Translations under genes and position numbers: made by a program
Source of the DNA: Acidimicrobiia bacterium
GTDB lineage: Bacteria; Actinomycetota; Acidimicrobiia; Acidimicrobiales; AC-14
DNA length: 64,000 nt
NCBI GenBank assembly: GCA_023265025.1
Contig: JAHFUP010000015.1
Location: 1 to 64,000, forward strand
Direction of reading: 5' to 3'
Notes under the pieces: model-generated
What the model saw: the letters and a program-made list of their open reading frames with translations, nothing else
The model's database searches: none
What the model was told of the DNA's origin: nothing
In this document: positions 6,087 to 13,636 of the stretch, one piece after another
How the letters are laid out: each line of letters starts with the position of its first letter
Numbering within the stretch: the stretch's first letter is position 1

Positions 6087-7970
6087 CTACGGGCTGCAGT
6101 CCGGGAACAGCGTGTCGCCGGGGTCGCCGGCACACACGTCGCCCACCGTGTGGGGGCCTCCGGAGGCCTGATCGCCAGCCGTGACGTCGACCATGTCGAT
6201 CTGGTCGTCGCCCGGCCCGCCGCTCGCCTGATCGGCATCCGGGCCTCCGACGAGGTAGTCGTTGCCGTTGCCACCGACGAGCTTGTCCGAGCCGGCGTCG
6301 CCGAACAGCTGGTCGTTGCCGTCCCCGCCAGTGAGCTCGTCGTTGCCGTCGCCACCACAGATGATGTCGTTGCCGCCGCGCCCGTCGATCTTGTCGTTGC
6401 CACCGAAGCCGAAGATCACGTCGTCGCCGGGTGTCCCGACGAGGTTGTCGGGCCCGATCGTGCCGAGGATGGTCGGGGCGAGCCCGACCGGGCACAGGAT
6501 GCCGCGACCCGAGGAGACGGTGAAGAAGATCGGGTCCAGTTCGGCCGTGCTGTTGGGCGTGTTCGGGTGGCCGAACTGCTCGCCGCCTCCGGTGTAGGCG
6601 CCGTAGAAGAACTGGCCGACAGCCTTTGTCTGGTGGTAGTCACCAAAGATCCGCTGGCGGGAGTTCCCGTTGTCCCCGACCGGCGCCGTGAACGCCTGGA
6701 GAAGCAGCGTCGTGAAGGTGGCACCGCCGTCGAGGCTCCGGGCGAAATGCGTCGAGAACGTCGGGAAGCCCATGCCGTCGTTCCCGTCGAAGGTGTAGTA
6801 GAAGACGCCAACCGTCCCGTCACTTGTCATGGCGATCGACGGCATGGCGGCGTTCTCGGCCGTGGTGATCTGGACCGGCGCCTGCGCGGTCATCGTCCCG
6901 TTGCCGTTGTTGGTGATTCGACGCACGAAAAGGTGGTTGCCTGCTGTGCCGACCGGGTTGCTGCTGGTCCCGAACACAACCAGCACGTCACCGTTCGCGG
7001 GGTCGACGGTGAGGTGGTTTACGCCACCGATCAGGGCGTTCACGGCGCCGAACTTCATGTTGTTGACGTTTCCCTGCCGGCTCGTGCCCGACCCGACCAC
7101 CATGCCGTTGGCGTCCCCGTTGAGCGTCCAGGTGGCGCCTGCGTCGCCCGAACGGTTGAGCCGCCACGTGATGCCGGCCTGGCTCCCCTGCTGGTACATC
7201 ACGTAGACGCGGCCGGTCGTCGGATCGCCCGCCATGCGCAGGCCGGGGTTCACACCGTTCGACGTCGACGCGTCGCCGGCGTCGTTGTCGACGGTGAAGT
7301 TCGGCGGCCGGACATTGGACGACACGGACACACGGGCGTCGACGGGGTTGACGTCGAAGTTGTCGTAGGCCACGTAGGTGTTGTCGATGGCCGGGTTGAC
7401 CGGGTCGCGGTTCACGATCAGCCAGTTCTGGTCGGGGTTCTGGCTACCGGACAGCTCGGTCGCTTGTACGGGGTTCCCGTTCCACTGCCAGTGCGTCGCA
7501 TCGGTGGGGTCGTCGGTCGAGCCGCTGACGACGTTGTGGTCGGCAACCCCGCCGGCGCCGTCGGAGAGCAGGAACGAGCCGAACAGGTTGCCCTGGCGGT
7601 CGAAGTCGAAGGTCTGGTCGCACGGGCAGCCGCCGTTGGCGATCGGCTGGCCAGGGGGCTGGGTGATGGTGAACCGCTTGGTCCAGGTCACACCGCCGTC
7701 CAGGGAGTGGAACAGCGGTGCGCTGGCACCTCCGCCCCAACCCCCCGAGAAGCCGGTGATGACGATCTCGTTGGGGTTCGCGGGGTTGACGGCGATGCTG
7801 GTCTCACCATCCCCGAAAATGTCGGTATTGCGGAGGTTCACATCGGTGTTGTGGACGACCGTGTCGCGTAGGAGGACGCCGCCGGGCGGCGGCAGGGCCG
7901 AGGCCGTGGGTGCCTGGCTGATCAAGGCCGGCGACAACAGAAGCACAACGAGAAGCAGCCGCCGCACCAT
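6087..7970 (-). CDS. Secreted Asp-box beta-propeller protein with C-terminal RTX calcium-binding repeats (627 aa)
   Basis: ATG at 7970 after a G-rich ribosome site. The signal peptide is LLLVVLLLSPALISQAPTASA. The central part is a sialidase-like propeller of unknown ligand with Asp-box blades (SLDGGVTWTKRF, SGDAGATWTLN, SLDGGATFTTL). Residues about 520-600 are glycine/aspartate nonapeptides (GNDKIDGRGGND, GGDGNDELTGGDGND, GGNGNDYLVGG), i.e. hemolysin-type calcium-binding repeats that fold in extracellular Ca2+. The extreme C-terminus (CAGDPGDTLFPDCSP) has a Cys pair. RTX repeats often mark type I-secreted proteins, but here an N-terminal Sec signal is present. It lies divergent from the lipoprotein gene at 8086. 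Confidence 0.8.
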   Translation of the reverse strand: MVRRLLLVVLLLSPALISQAPTASALPPPGGVLLRDTVVHNTDVNLRNTDIFGDGETSIAVNPANPNEIVITGFSGGWGGGASAPLFHSLDGGVTWTKRFTITQPPGQPIANGGCPCDQTFDFDRQGNLFGSFLLSDGAGGVADHNVVSGSTDDPTDATHWQWNGNPVQATELSGSQNPDQNWLIVNRDPVNPAIDNTYVAYDNFDVNPVDARVSVSSNVRPPNFTVDNDAGDASTSNGVNPGLRMAGDPTTGRVYVMYQQGSQAGITWRLNRSGDAGATWTLNGDANGMVVGSGTSRQGNVNNMKFGAVNALIGGVNHLTVDPANGDVLVVFGTSSNPVGTAGNHLFVRRITNNGNGTMTAQAPVQITTAENAAMPSIAMTSDGTVGVFYYTFDGNDGMGFPTFSTHFARSLDGGATFTTLLLQAFTAPVGDNGNSRQRIFGDYHQTKAVGQFFYGAYTGGGEQFGHPNTPNSTAELDPIFFTVSSGRGILCPVGLAPTILGTIGPDNLVGTPGDDVIFGFGGNDKIDGRGGNDIICGGDGNDELTGGDGNDQLFGDAGSDKLVGGNGNDYLVGGPDADQASGGPGDDQIDMVDVTAGDQASGGPHTVGDVCAGDPGDTLFPDCSP

Positions 7971-8085
7971 TCCGCGCCCCCTGTCCCCCCAGCGCGACAC
8001 CATGCCGCGTCGGTGCGGCGAAGCTAGCACGGAGCCGAGCCGGCGCGACGGAACCATGCACGGCGCACGGGCGTACTCTGGAGTC

Positions 8086-8634
8086 ATGCGTCTACGCTCG
8101 GCGGCTTTCGTGGCAGTGGTCCTGCTCGTGCCGGCCTGCGGCGGCAGCTCGCCCAGGGCGACGGGCCAGCCCGAGTCACCGACGACGATCGGCGCGGAGC
8201 AACAGACGACGCAACCCAGTCTCGCCGCGCCGACGACGACGAGCCCGGCAACGACGGCGGCGACCACGCCGTCGCAGACCGTGAGGACCACCATCGCCAC
8301 GCAGACGACGGTCGCCACTCAGACCACCCTCGCCCCGCCCGTTCAGGCGACCGGCCTCATCCACGGCACGCTCGAGCGCGATTGCAGTGGCATCTCGGCC
8401 AGCGGCGGTGGCTGCTTCAACCAGTCCGGAGGCGTCGCGGGAGCCACGATCGAGGTTCGGACGGTCGGCGGCACGATGGTCGGCTCGGCCCGCACCGACG
8501 CCGCCGGCGTCTTCGAGGTGCGCATCCTCGCGGGGCGCTACATCATCAAGGATCCGGCGAGTGGCGTCTTCCAGGAGCGCGACGTCGTCGCCGGCCGGAC
8601 GACGTTCGTCGGCTTGGTCCTCCCAGCCGTCTGA
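8086..8634 (+). CDS. Lipoprotein with carboxypeptidase-regulatory-like (CNA-B type) domain (182 aa)
   Basis: ATG at 8086 with GGAG six bases upstream. Signal peptide and lipobox LVPACGGS give a lipidated Cys near 20. A long Thr/Ser/Gln-rich stalk follows (residues about 30-87). The final 90 residues form a small beta-sandwich: GGVAGATIEVRTVGGTMVGS, DAAGVFEVRILAGRYIIKD and RTTFVGLVL, the pattern of carboxypeptidase regulatory-like domains. Two Cys (RDCSGISASGGGCFN) sit before the domain. It is likely a surface protein with a spacer through the wall. Confidence 0.75.
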   Translation: MRLRSAAFVAVVLLVPACGGSSPRATGQPESPTTIGAEQQTTQPSLAAPTTTSPATTAATTPSQTVRTTIATQTTVATQTTLAPPVQATGLIHGTLERDCSGISASGGGCFNQSGGVAGATIEVRTVGGTMVGSARTDAAGVFEVRILAGRYIIKDPASGVFQERDVVAGRTTFVGLVLPAV

Positions 8635-8688
8635 CTTCTTGAGGTGCCGGCGTGCGCGCCGGCCCACCCGCACGACGGCACCAGTGGA

Positions 8689-9818
8689 CGCCGGCCCGCA
8701 CCGGTGATGAAATGCCGCGGTAGTCCAACTGTGGGGGGAGATATTCATGGGCCGGCGCGTCGTTCTTGCCGTCTTCGGGTGCCTGCTGATCGCCGCGTTC
8801 GTCACGCCGGCGACCGCTCAGCAGCAACCACGTGGCCCGGTCGTCACGCCCAACATCCAGGTGACGTCCGACATCCTGCCCGGGCGCATCCACACCGAGC
8901 CCCAGATGCTCGTCCACCCCACCGACCCCAACGTCCTCGTGATCGCCGAGGTCGACTTCAACCGGTCGGCCTGCGGGATCCACGTCAGCCTCGACCGTGG
9001 CCGTACCTGGGCCAAGGCGCCGGCGGAGGCCATGCCGCCCGGCTACAAGGCCTGCACTCGGCCGAACTTCGGCTCGTTCTTCGCGGCCAAGTTCGGCATC
9101 GACGGCACCCTCTACCTCGCCGGCACCGCCGGTCTGAACGCCTCTTCGTCCGGCCCCAACGACCCCTACGTCGCCCGCACCAAGGACCTCGGTCGCACCT
9201 GGCAGTACTCGATCATCAAGAAGTCCGAAGAGCGTGACTTCCCGAAGGCCGACGGCACCTCGACCCGCGACTTCGAGCGCTTCGGCTACATCCGTCTCGC
9301 CGTGCACCCCACCGACCCCAGCCGGGTCTACGTCGGCTACCGCCGCCAGGGCGCCTTCCAGCCCGTCGCCCAGGCCTCGGAGCGCTCCGTGGTGTCGGTC
9401 TCCACCGACGGTGGGGCGACGTTCAGCCTCCCCACCGACGTCCTCGAGACGAGTTACGCCCTCACCGACGTGAAGGGCTCCGACCAGCCGGCGATGGCCG
9501 TCGCCGAGGACGGCACGATCTACGCGTTCACCAAGGAGCGCCCGCCGCTGTCGACCGCCCCCGGCGTGACCCAGGCCGCCCTCCCCCTGCCTCCGGGGCC
9601 GGCGAACGCCTGCCGCGCCGCCTCCGCCAACCCCGCGGCCCAGCCGTGGGTGCCCACACCGGTGCCGTCCAGCATCCCGACGGTCGGCCAGCCCGGCGCC
9701 GGCAGCCGCCTGTTCATGTCGAAGTCGACCGACAACGGCAAGACTTGGAAGGCGAACACGATCGACACCAGCGGGGTGATCTGCGGACCCTGTCTCACCA
9801 CACCCGAAGCGGCGATCG
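8689..9818. repeat. 1,130-bp direct repeat, copy B
   Basis: Partner of 3731-4860; the downstream sequence continues into the full-length Asp-box gene, so this is the parental copy. Left of the repeat the two flanks differ (GTGGA here, TGGG at 3730). Confidence 0.9.
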
Positions 9819-10495
9819 ACGCCAAGACCGGCGACCTCTACGTCGTGTTCGAACAGAGCGACTCGCCTCCGCCGAACCCCCGTGACGACCGCAACATCTG
9901 GTTCATGAAGTCCACCGACGGCGGGAACGTGTGGTCGAAACGGGTCCAGCTCAACGACGACATCGACCCGAACCGCAAGCCCAACTACGACCAGATGTTC
10001 CCGGGCATCAGCGTCGCCCCCAACGGGCGTATCGACGTCGCCTGGTGGGACTTCCGCACCGACGCCCTCTACAACCCCGCCGGCAACGGCAACACCACCC
10101 GGCGGGACCAGACGTGCTTCGACATCTTCTACACCTCGTCATCCGACGCCGGCACCTCGTGGGCGAAGAACAGCCGCATCAGCGACCGGACCATGAACCA
10201 GAACGAGGGCTACTCGATGAACCTCTCCTCGGACCTGCGGGGACCGATCGGTGTGGCATCGACCAACGAGGAGGCGTTCATCGCCTGGAACGACTCCCGC
10301 AACGGCACCGTCGAGCTGCCGACCGAGGACGCCTACTTCGCCAAGGTGATCCACGAGGAGCCGGGGTTGGAGAGCAAGAGCGAGCCGGCGATCAAGGCGT
10401 CCTCGGTGCTGCTGGGCCTCACCATCGGGCTCGTGCTGGCCGGCCTGGCGGTGGCGACGGTCGCAGGGAACAGCGGCCGGCGGGGGTCGACTTAG
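8747..10495 (+). CDS. Membrane-anchored Asp-box (BNR/sialidase-like) beta-propeller exoprotein (582 aa)
   Basis: ATG at 8747 preceded by GGGGGGAGAT. Cleavable signal peptide ending near ATA-QQ. Six Asp-box motifs are visible: SLDRGRTW, TKDLGRTW, STDGGATF, STDNGKTW, STDGGNVW and SSDAGTSW, consistent with a six-bladed propeller. The sialidase FRIP/Arg-triad is not evident, so enzymatic function is not claimed; the family covers glycosidases and binding proteins. A C-terminal membrane helix (SSVLLGLTIGLVLAGLAVAT) with a basic tail anchors it facing outward. It is followed by a strong hairpin terminator. Truncated copy at 3789. Confidence 0.8.
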   Translation: MGRRVVLAVFGCLLIAAFVTPATAQQQPRGPVVTPNIQVTSDILPGRIHTEPQMLVHPTDPNVLVIAEVDFNRSACGIHVSLDRGRTWAKAPAEAMPPGYKACTRPNFGSFFAAKFGIDGTLYLAGTAGLNASSSGPNDPYVARTKDLGRTWQYSIIKKSEERDFPKADGTSTRDFERFGYIRLAVHPTDPSRVYVGYRRQGAFQPVAQASERSVVSVSTDGGATFSLPTDVLETSYALTDVKGSDQPAMAVAEDGTIYAFTKERPPLSTAPGVTQAALPLPPGPANACRAASANPAAQPWVPTPVPSSIPTVGQPGAGSRLFMSKSTDNGKTWKANTIDTSGVICGPCLTTPEAAIDAKTGDLYVVFEQSDSPPPNPRDDRNIWFMKSTDGGNVWSKRVQLNDDIDPNRKPNYDQMFPGISVAPNGRIDVAWWDFRTDALYNPAGNGNTTRRDQTCFDIFYTSSSDAGTSWAKNSRISDRTMNQNEGYSMNLSSDLRGPIGVASTNEEAFIAWNDSRNGTVELPTEDAYFAKVIHEEPGLESKSEPAIKASSVLLGLTIGLVLAGLAVATVAGNSGRRGST

Positions 10496-10496
10496 C

Positions 10497-10525
10497 GGGG
10501 GGAGGGGCCAAAGCCCCCTCCCCCC
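10497..10525. terminator. GC-rich hairpin terminator after the Asp-box gene
   Basis: Arms GGGGGGAGGGGC and GCCCCCTCCCCCC around a CAAA loop, starting one base after the TAG at 10495. A half-copy of the same module (GGCTTTGGCCCCTCCCCCC) follows the repeat element near 16137. Confidence 0.7.
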
Positions 10526-10545
10526 GGCCCCCTCCCGTTCGTCGA

Positions 10546-10621
10546 GCCGCCTCCGGCGGCACTCAAACTCCTCGGCGGCGGAGCCGCCTGCGGGCCACCT
10601 GTGGGGGGCAGAGCCCCCCAC
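10546..10621. terminator. Cluster of further hairpins (bidirectional terminator region)
   Basis: GCCGCC-tcc-GGCGGC near 10548, GGCGGC-gga-GCCGCC near 10574, and the perfect 9-bp stem GTGGGGGGC-aga-GCCCCCCAC at 10601-10621. The convergent response-regulator gene ends at 10683, so the cluster probably stops transcription from both sides. Confidence 0.55.
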
Positions 10622-10682
10622 ACCCCCACGTCACGTCGTTCAAGACCCTGGTGCCAAGGAGACCTAGCCGGGGGCGACCCGC

Positions 10683-11378
10683 TCAGGGCTCGAACCGGTA
10701 GCCGACGCCCCGCACGGTGTGGATCCAGCGCGGGCGGTCCGGGTCCGCCTCGATCCGGCGACGGACCCTCGCCACGTGCTCGGTGACGGTGCCGGGGCTG
10801 GGATCGTCGGACGCGGCCCAGAGCCGGTCGAGGATCTGCTGGCGGGAGAACGTCTGCTTGGGCGACGACGCCAGGAAGGCGAGCACCTCGAACTCCCGCG
10901 CCGGCAGGTCGACCGTGCGGCCGCGCACGGTGACCTCCCGCTTGGCCAGATCGATCACGAGGCCCTCGAAGGTGAGCTGACCGCCGGCCCGGGGGACGCC
11001 CGACCGCCGTAGCAGGGCGGTGATGCGGGCGAACAGCTCGGCGGTGGAGAAGGGCTTGACGACGTAGTCGTCGGCCCCGAACCGGAAGCCGAGCACGCGA
11101 TCCGCCTCGTCGCCCTTGGCGGTCAGGAGGATGACGGGCAGGTCGCTGGTGCGCCGGACGCCTTGCAGCACGTCGAGCCCGTCCTGGCCCGGCATCATGA
11201 TGTCGAGCAGCAGGAGGTCGGGGAGGCCAGCCTCGAGCTTGCTGATGGCGGTGGCGCCGTCGGGGGCCTCGTCGACCGAGTACCCCTCGATCGTGAGCAT
11301 GCGACGGAGCAGCGTGCGGATCGATTCGTCGTCGTCGACGACGAGGATGCGCGCCCCGTTTCCCGCGTCGTCGTCCAC
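10683..11378 (-). CDS. OmpR/PhoB-family response regulator, orphan (231 aa)
   Basis: Receiver domain (residues about 10-122): acidic pocket VVDDDE, phosphoacceptor Asp in LLLLDIMMPGQDG, Thr in ILLTAK, Lys in VVKPF. C-terminal winged helix (about 133-231): DLPAREFEVLAFLASSPKQT, recognition helix region TVTEHVARVRRRIEAD and wing VRGVGYRFEP. No histidine kinase gene is adjacent, so its partner is elsewhere. Expected to be a cytoplasmic DNA-binding transcription factor. Confidence 0.92.
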   Translation of the reverse strand: MDDDAGNGARILVVDDDESIRTLLRRMLTIEGYSVDEAPDGATAISKLEAGLPDLLLLDIMMPGQDGLDVLQGVRRTSDLPVILLTAKGDEADRVLGFRFGADDYVVKPFSTAELFARITALLRRSGVPRAGGQLTFEGLVIDLAKREVTVRGRTVDLPAREFEVLAFLASSPKQTFSRQQILDRLWAASDDPSPGTVTEHVARVRRRIEADPDRPRWIHTVRGVGYRFEP

Positions 11379-11573
11379 GGAGCCCAGCGTACGGCCCGCC
11401 GCCGGTATGGACAGCCAGACAACCGAACATCAACGTCTGACTACGAATGCACAACTTCTCACAACATTTTCCTTCAGTGAGCCTCTTGGGTGCCGATACA
11501 TCAACTACCGGCGCAAACAGCCCGGAAATCCCCCCGAAAGCGGCGGGGAACGAACCCAAACGGAGGCAATTCC
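11379..11573. other. Intergenic leader, lower GC, upstream of a small membrane peptide
   Basis: About 195 bp between the divergent response regulator and the 31-aa gene. 11420-11500 is AT-richer than anything nearby (ACAACTTCTCACAACATTTT), as expected for promoters. 11520-11565 (CCCCCCGAAAGCGGCGGGG, then AACGAACCCAAACGGAGGC) can form a hairpin just before the ribosome site. No known riboswitch could be assigned. Confidence 0.35.
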
Positions 11574-11669
11574 ATGCGCAAGCTCATCCCCGTCGTTGGT
11601 CCCCTGCTGGCCGCCGTGGTGGCCATGGTCCCCATCGTCGGCGCCCTGCTCGCCGGCATCGTGGCCTGA
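11574..11669 (+). CDS. 31-aa hydrophobic membrane peptide
   Basis: ATG at 11574 with a good ribosome site (CGGAGGCAATTCC). The peptide is MRKLIPVVGPLLAAVVAMVP followed by IVGALLAGIVA and TGA. It has a basic start and one continuous transmembrane helix, ending 13 bp before the GTG of the metalloprotease gene. The size and composition fit a small membrane-active or regulatory peptide. A function, such as modulating the adjacent membrane protease, is only a guess from position. Confidence 0.6.
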   Translation: MRKLIPVVGPLLAAVVAMVPIVGALLAGIVA

Positions 11670-11682
11670 CGGACACTTCATC

Positions 11683-12825
11683 GTGGCGACGTCCACCATC
11701 GACACCAGGACCGGTGCGCCGGTCCAGGATGCAGGGCAGCCGGTTCTGACCGGCGGGTACCACGACACACCCCGACCGACGGCTCCGTCCGGCGGAACAC
11801 CTACGAGCGGAACAGCAGCGCTGCTGGCGAGCGGCCTGTCCGTGGTGGTGTGTGTCGTGGCCCGACTGCCCCACCGCATCCTGGACACTACGGACGTCCG
11901 GTCCTGGGGTCTGGCGGTGGTCGTCGCCGTGGCGGTCGTGGCCGGCGCCCGGGCAATGGCCCGGGCACCGTTCACCCTCCGCCACAAGCGGCTCCGCCAA
12001 TGGGCCGTCGGCGAGGTCAAGACGTCGTTGGCGAGCCTCGTCGCCGGCGTCCTGGCCACCCTCCCGCTCTACGCCCTCCTGCGGTCCACGCCGAACTGGT
12101 GGCTCGCGGCCTGGCTCATCTTCGCCGGTGTCACTGTCCTCTGGCAGGTGGCCACACCGGCCGTGCTGCGGGCCCGGGCGGGTGCCGCGACAACTGGCTC
12201 ACCCGCGCTCATCGCCCAGGTGCACGCGGTCGCCGAGAAGGCGGGCGTCGACGTCGGCGAGGTGATCGTCGCCGGGAAGGCGGGTGCCCGGTGCGGCAAC
12301 GCCTACGTCGTCGGACTCGGCCGGACGCGGCGCCTCGTCATCGAGCAGGCGCTCTCGGCCTGGCCGCCGGAGCTGGTCGACCAGGTCGTCGCCCACGAGC
12401 TCGGCCATTGGCGCCTGGGCCACACCGCCCGCCGCCTTCCCCTCACCCTCCTTGCCGAGCTGGCCGCCCTCGGGGCCGCGGCCGCCGTGCTGACCTTCGC
12501 CCCCCTGCTCGACTGGGCCGGCGTCAGTAGCGCCGGCGATCCCCGCTCGTACCCGCTCCTGCTCGTGGTCGGCGCAGTCGTCGCCTTCCCGGTCCGGTGC
12601 CTGCTGGCCTGGCGGGACCGGGCCCAGGAACGGGCCGCCGACCGGTTCGCCCTCGACCTTCTGGACCAGCCCGACCGCTTCGACGCCATGCTCCAGCGGG
12701 CCGCCGACGACAGCGGCGTCCCCCGGACCCTGCCCTGGTGGCGGTACCCGACCGCCGGCCACCCCCCGATCGACCAGCGGGCCGCGGCCTGCCACCCGAA
12801 CGCTTCCCACCCGAAAGGCAGCTGA
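11683..12825 (+). CDS. Membrane M48-like zinc metalloprotease (380 aa)
   Basis: Zinc motif HELGH in VVAHELGHWRLGH (about residues 237-249) and a downstream Glu ligand in ERAADRFAL fit the Ste24/HtpX-type gluzincins. Hydrophobic segments lie at about 45-60, 70-87, 110-128 and 132-148, with two more between the zinc helix and the ERAAD motif (LLAELAALGAAAAVLTFAPL; PLLLVVGAVVAFPVRCLLAW). The active site should face the cytoplasm. The GTG at 11683 is my best start; it has no clear ribosome site, so a later GTG (about 11844-11868) is possible. It lies 2 bp before the next gene, so the two are co-transcribed. Confidence 0.75.
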   Translation: MATSTIDTRTGAPVQDAGQPVLTGGYHDTPRPTAPSGGTPTSGTAALLASGLSVVVCVVARLPHRILDTTDVRSWGLAVVVAVAVVAGARAMARAPFTLRHKRLRQWAVGEVKTSLASLVAGVLATLPLYALLRSTPNWWLAAWLIFAGVTVLWQVATPAVLRARAGAATTGSPALIAQVHAVAEKAGVDVGEVIVAGKAGARCGNAYVVGLGRTRRLVIEQALSAWPPELVDQVVAHELGHWRLGHTARRLPLTLLAELAALGAAAAVLTFAPLLDWAGVSSAGDPRSYPLLLVVGAVVAFPVRCLLAWRDRAQERAADRFALDLLDQPDRFDAMLQRAADDSGVPRTLPWWRYPTAGHPPIDQRAAACHPNASHPKGS

Positions 12826-12827
12826 CC

Positions 12828-13472
12828 GTGTCCCTCGCCACGAAGCGCACCAAGGCCCTCGCGGGAGCGATCGCCGGCGCCGTGCTCCTCCTGACCCTCG
12901 CCGCCGCCGCCCTCGCCCTCGGCGGTGACGCGGGTCCGCCGGCGGCGATCGGCTCGTCGGCGGCGGCGGCGGCGGCCGAGCCGCCGGCGCCCGAGCCGCA
13001 GGCCGGGACCACCTCGCTGCCCGCGCCGTTCGCCGCACCGGCCACCACCACCCCCACGACCTCCGCGCCGACGACCGCGACGGCCCCGTCAACTACGCCG
13101 ACCACCGCCAAGAAGGCCACGCCGTCGACCACCCGGGCCACCGCCGCGCCGACCACCGCGGCGCCGGCGACCACTGTGGCGCCGGCCAAGCTGCCCCCCG
13201 GCCAGCGGGTCGAGTACACCACCGCCACCGTGCAGGCTGCGATCACCGCTCTCCACCAGCGCATCCCCCTGTTCGCCCCGACCGATCCCCAACTGCGGAC
13301 CTTCGCCGACGCCGTGTGCACGTCGTTCGACCAGGGCCAGACGAAGGCGCAGGTCCAGGCGACGGTGCGCGACGCGGTCTCCCGCATCCAGGGGGCGTCG
13401 CTGTCCGAGGCCGACGCCGAGTTCGCGGTGCGCACCGTCACCCAACTGCGCTGCCCGGGCTATTTGGCCTAG
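12828..13472 (+). CDS. Secreted DUF732-like protein with Pro/Thr/Ala-rich spacer (214 aa)
   Basis: GTG at 12828, two bases after the protease stop. N-terminal membrane segment (AGAIAGAVLLLTLAAAALAL). Residues about 45-125 are low-complexity Ala/Thr/Pro. The C-terminal 85 residues resemble DUF732: FADAVCTSFDQGQTKAQVQA and AEFAVRTVTQLRCPGYLA, with two Cys expected to pair. Small DUF732 domains are common in secreted actinobacterial proteins; their role is unknown. Confidence 0.65.
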   Translation: MSLATKRTKALAGAIAGAVLLLTLAAAALALGGDAGPPAAIGSSAAAAAAEPPAPEPQAGTTSLPAPFAAPATTTPTTSAPTTATAPSTTPTTAKKATPSTTRATAAPTTAAPATTVAPAKLPPGQRVEYTTATVQAAITALHQRIPLFAPTDPQLRTFADAVCTSFDQGQTKAQVQATVRDAVSRIQGASLSEADAEFAVRTVTQLRCPGYLA

Positions 13473-13636
13473 TGCAAGTAGCGCACGAGTAACCCCAAGA
13501 CGGTGGCTTGCCGTACGATGGTGGGTGTTCCGTGAGGTACGGAGCGCTCACCCCGGACGAAAGTCTGGAGGCTCGGGGAACATGGATACCTTCAGCGGCC
13601 TTCGGCGGCGGAAAGGCCGGCGAGTGCCGGTGCCCG
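13473..13636 (+). other. Potentially structured leader of the GGDEF-EAL gene, with a 20-codon upstream ORF
   Basis: TCCGT-gaggt-ACGGA near 13530 lies inside longer GTGGGTG/GCGCTCAC complementarity. It is followed by CCGGAC-gaaa-GTCTGG (about 13552-13567), a stem with a GNRA tetraloop. A 20-codon ORF (MDTFSGLRRRKGRRVPVPGD) begins at 13582 and ends at 13644, overlapping the GTG at 13637. The structure does not match the c-di-GMP-I or -II riboswitch consensus as I know them. Confidence 0.35.

Noticed and set aside
11520-11573. GGGGAACGAACCC-type sequence before the 31-aa gene, reminiscent of c-di-AMP (ydaO) riboswitch cores
   Set aside because: Only a short stretch resembles it; the long multi-stem architecture and other conserved blocks of the ydaO class are absent.
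13520-13600. c-di-GMP riboswitch upstream of the GGDEF-EAL gene
   Set aside because: GNRA-capped stem is present but the conserved core nucleotides of the c-di-GMP-I class are not, so only a generic structured leader is reported.
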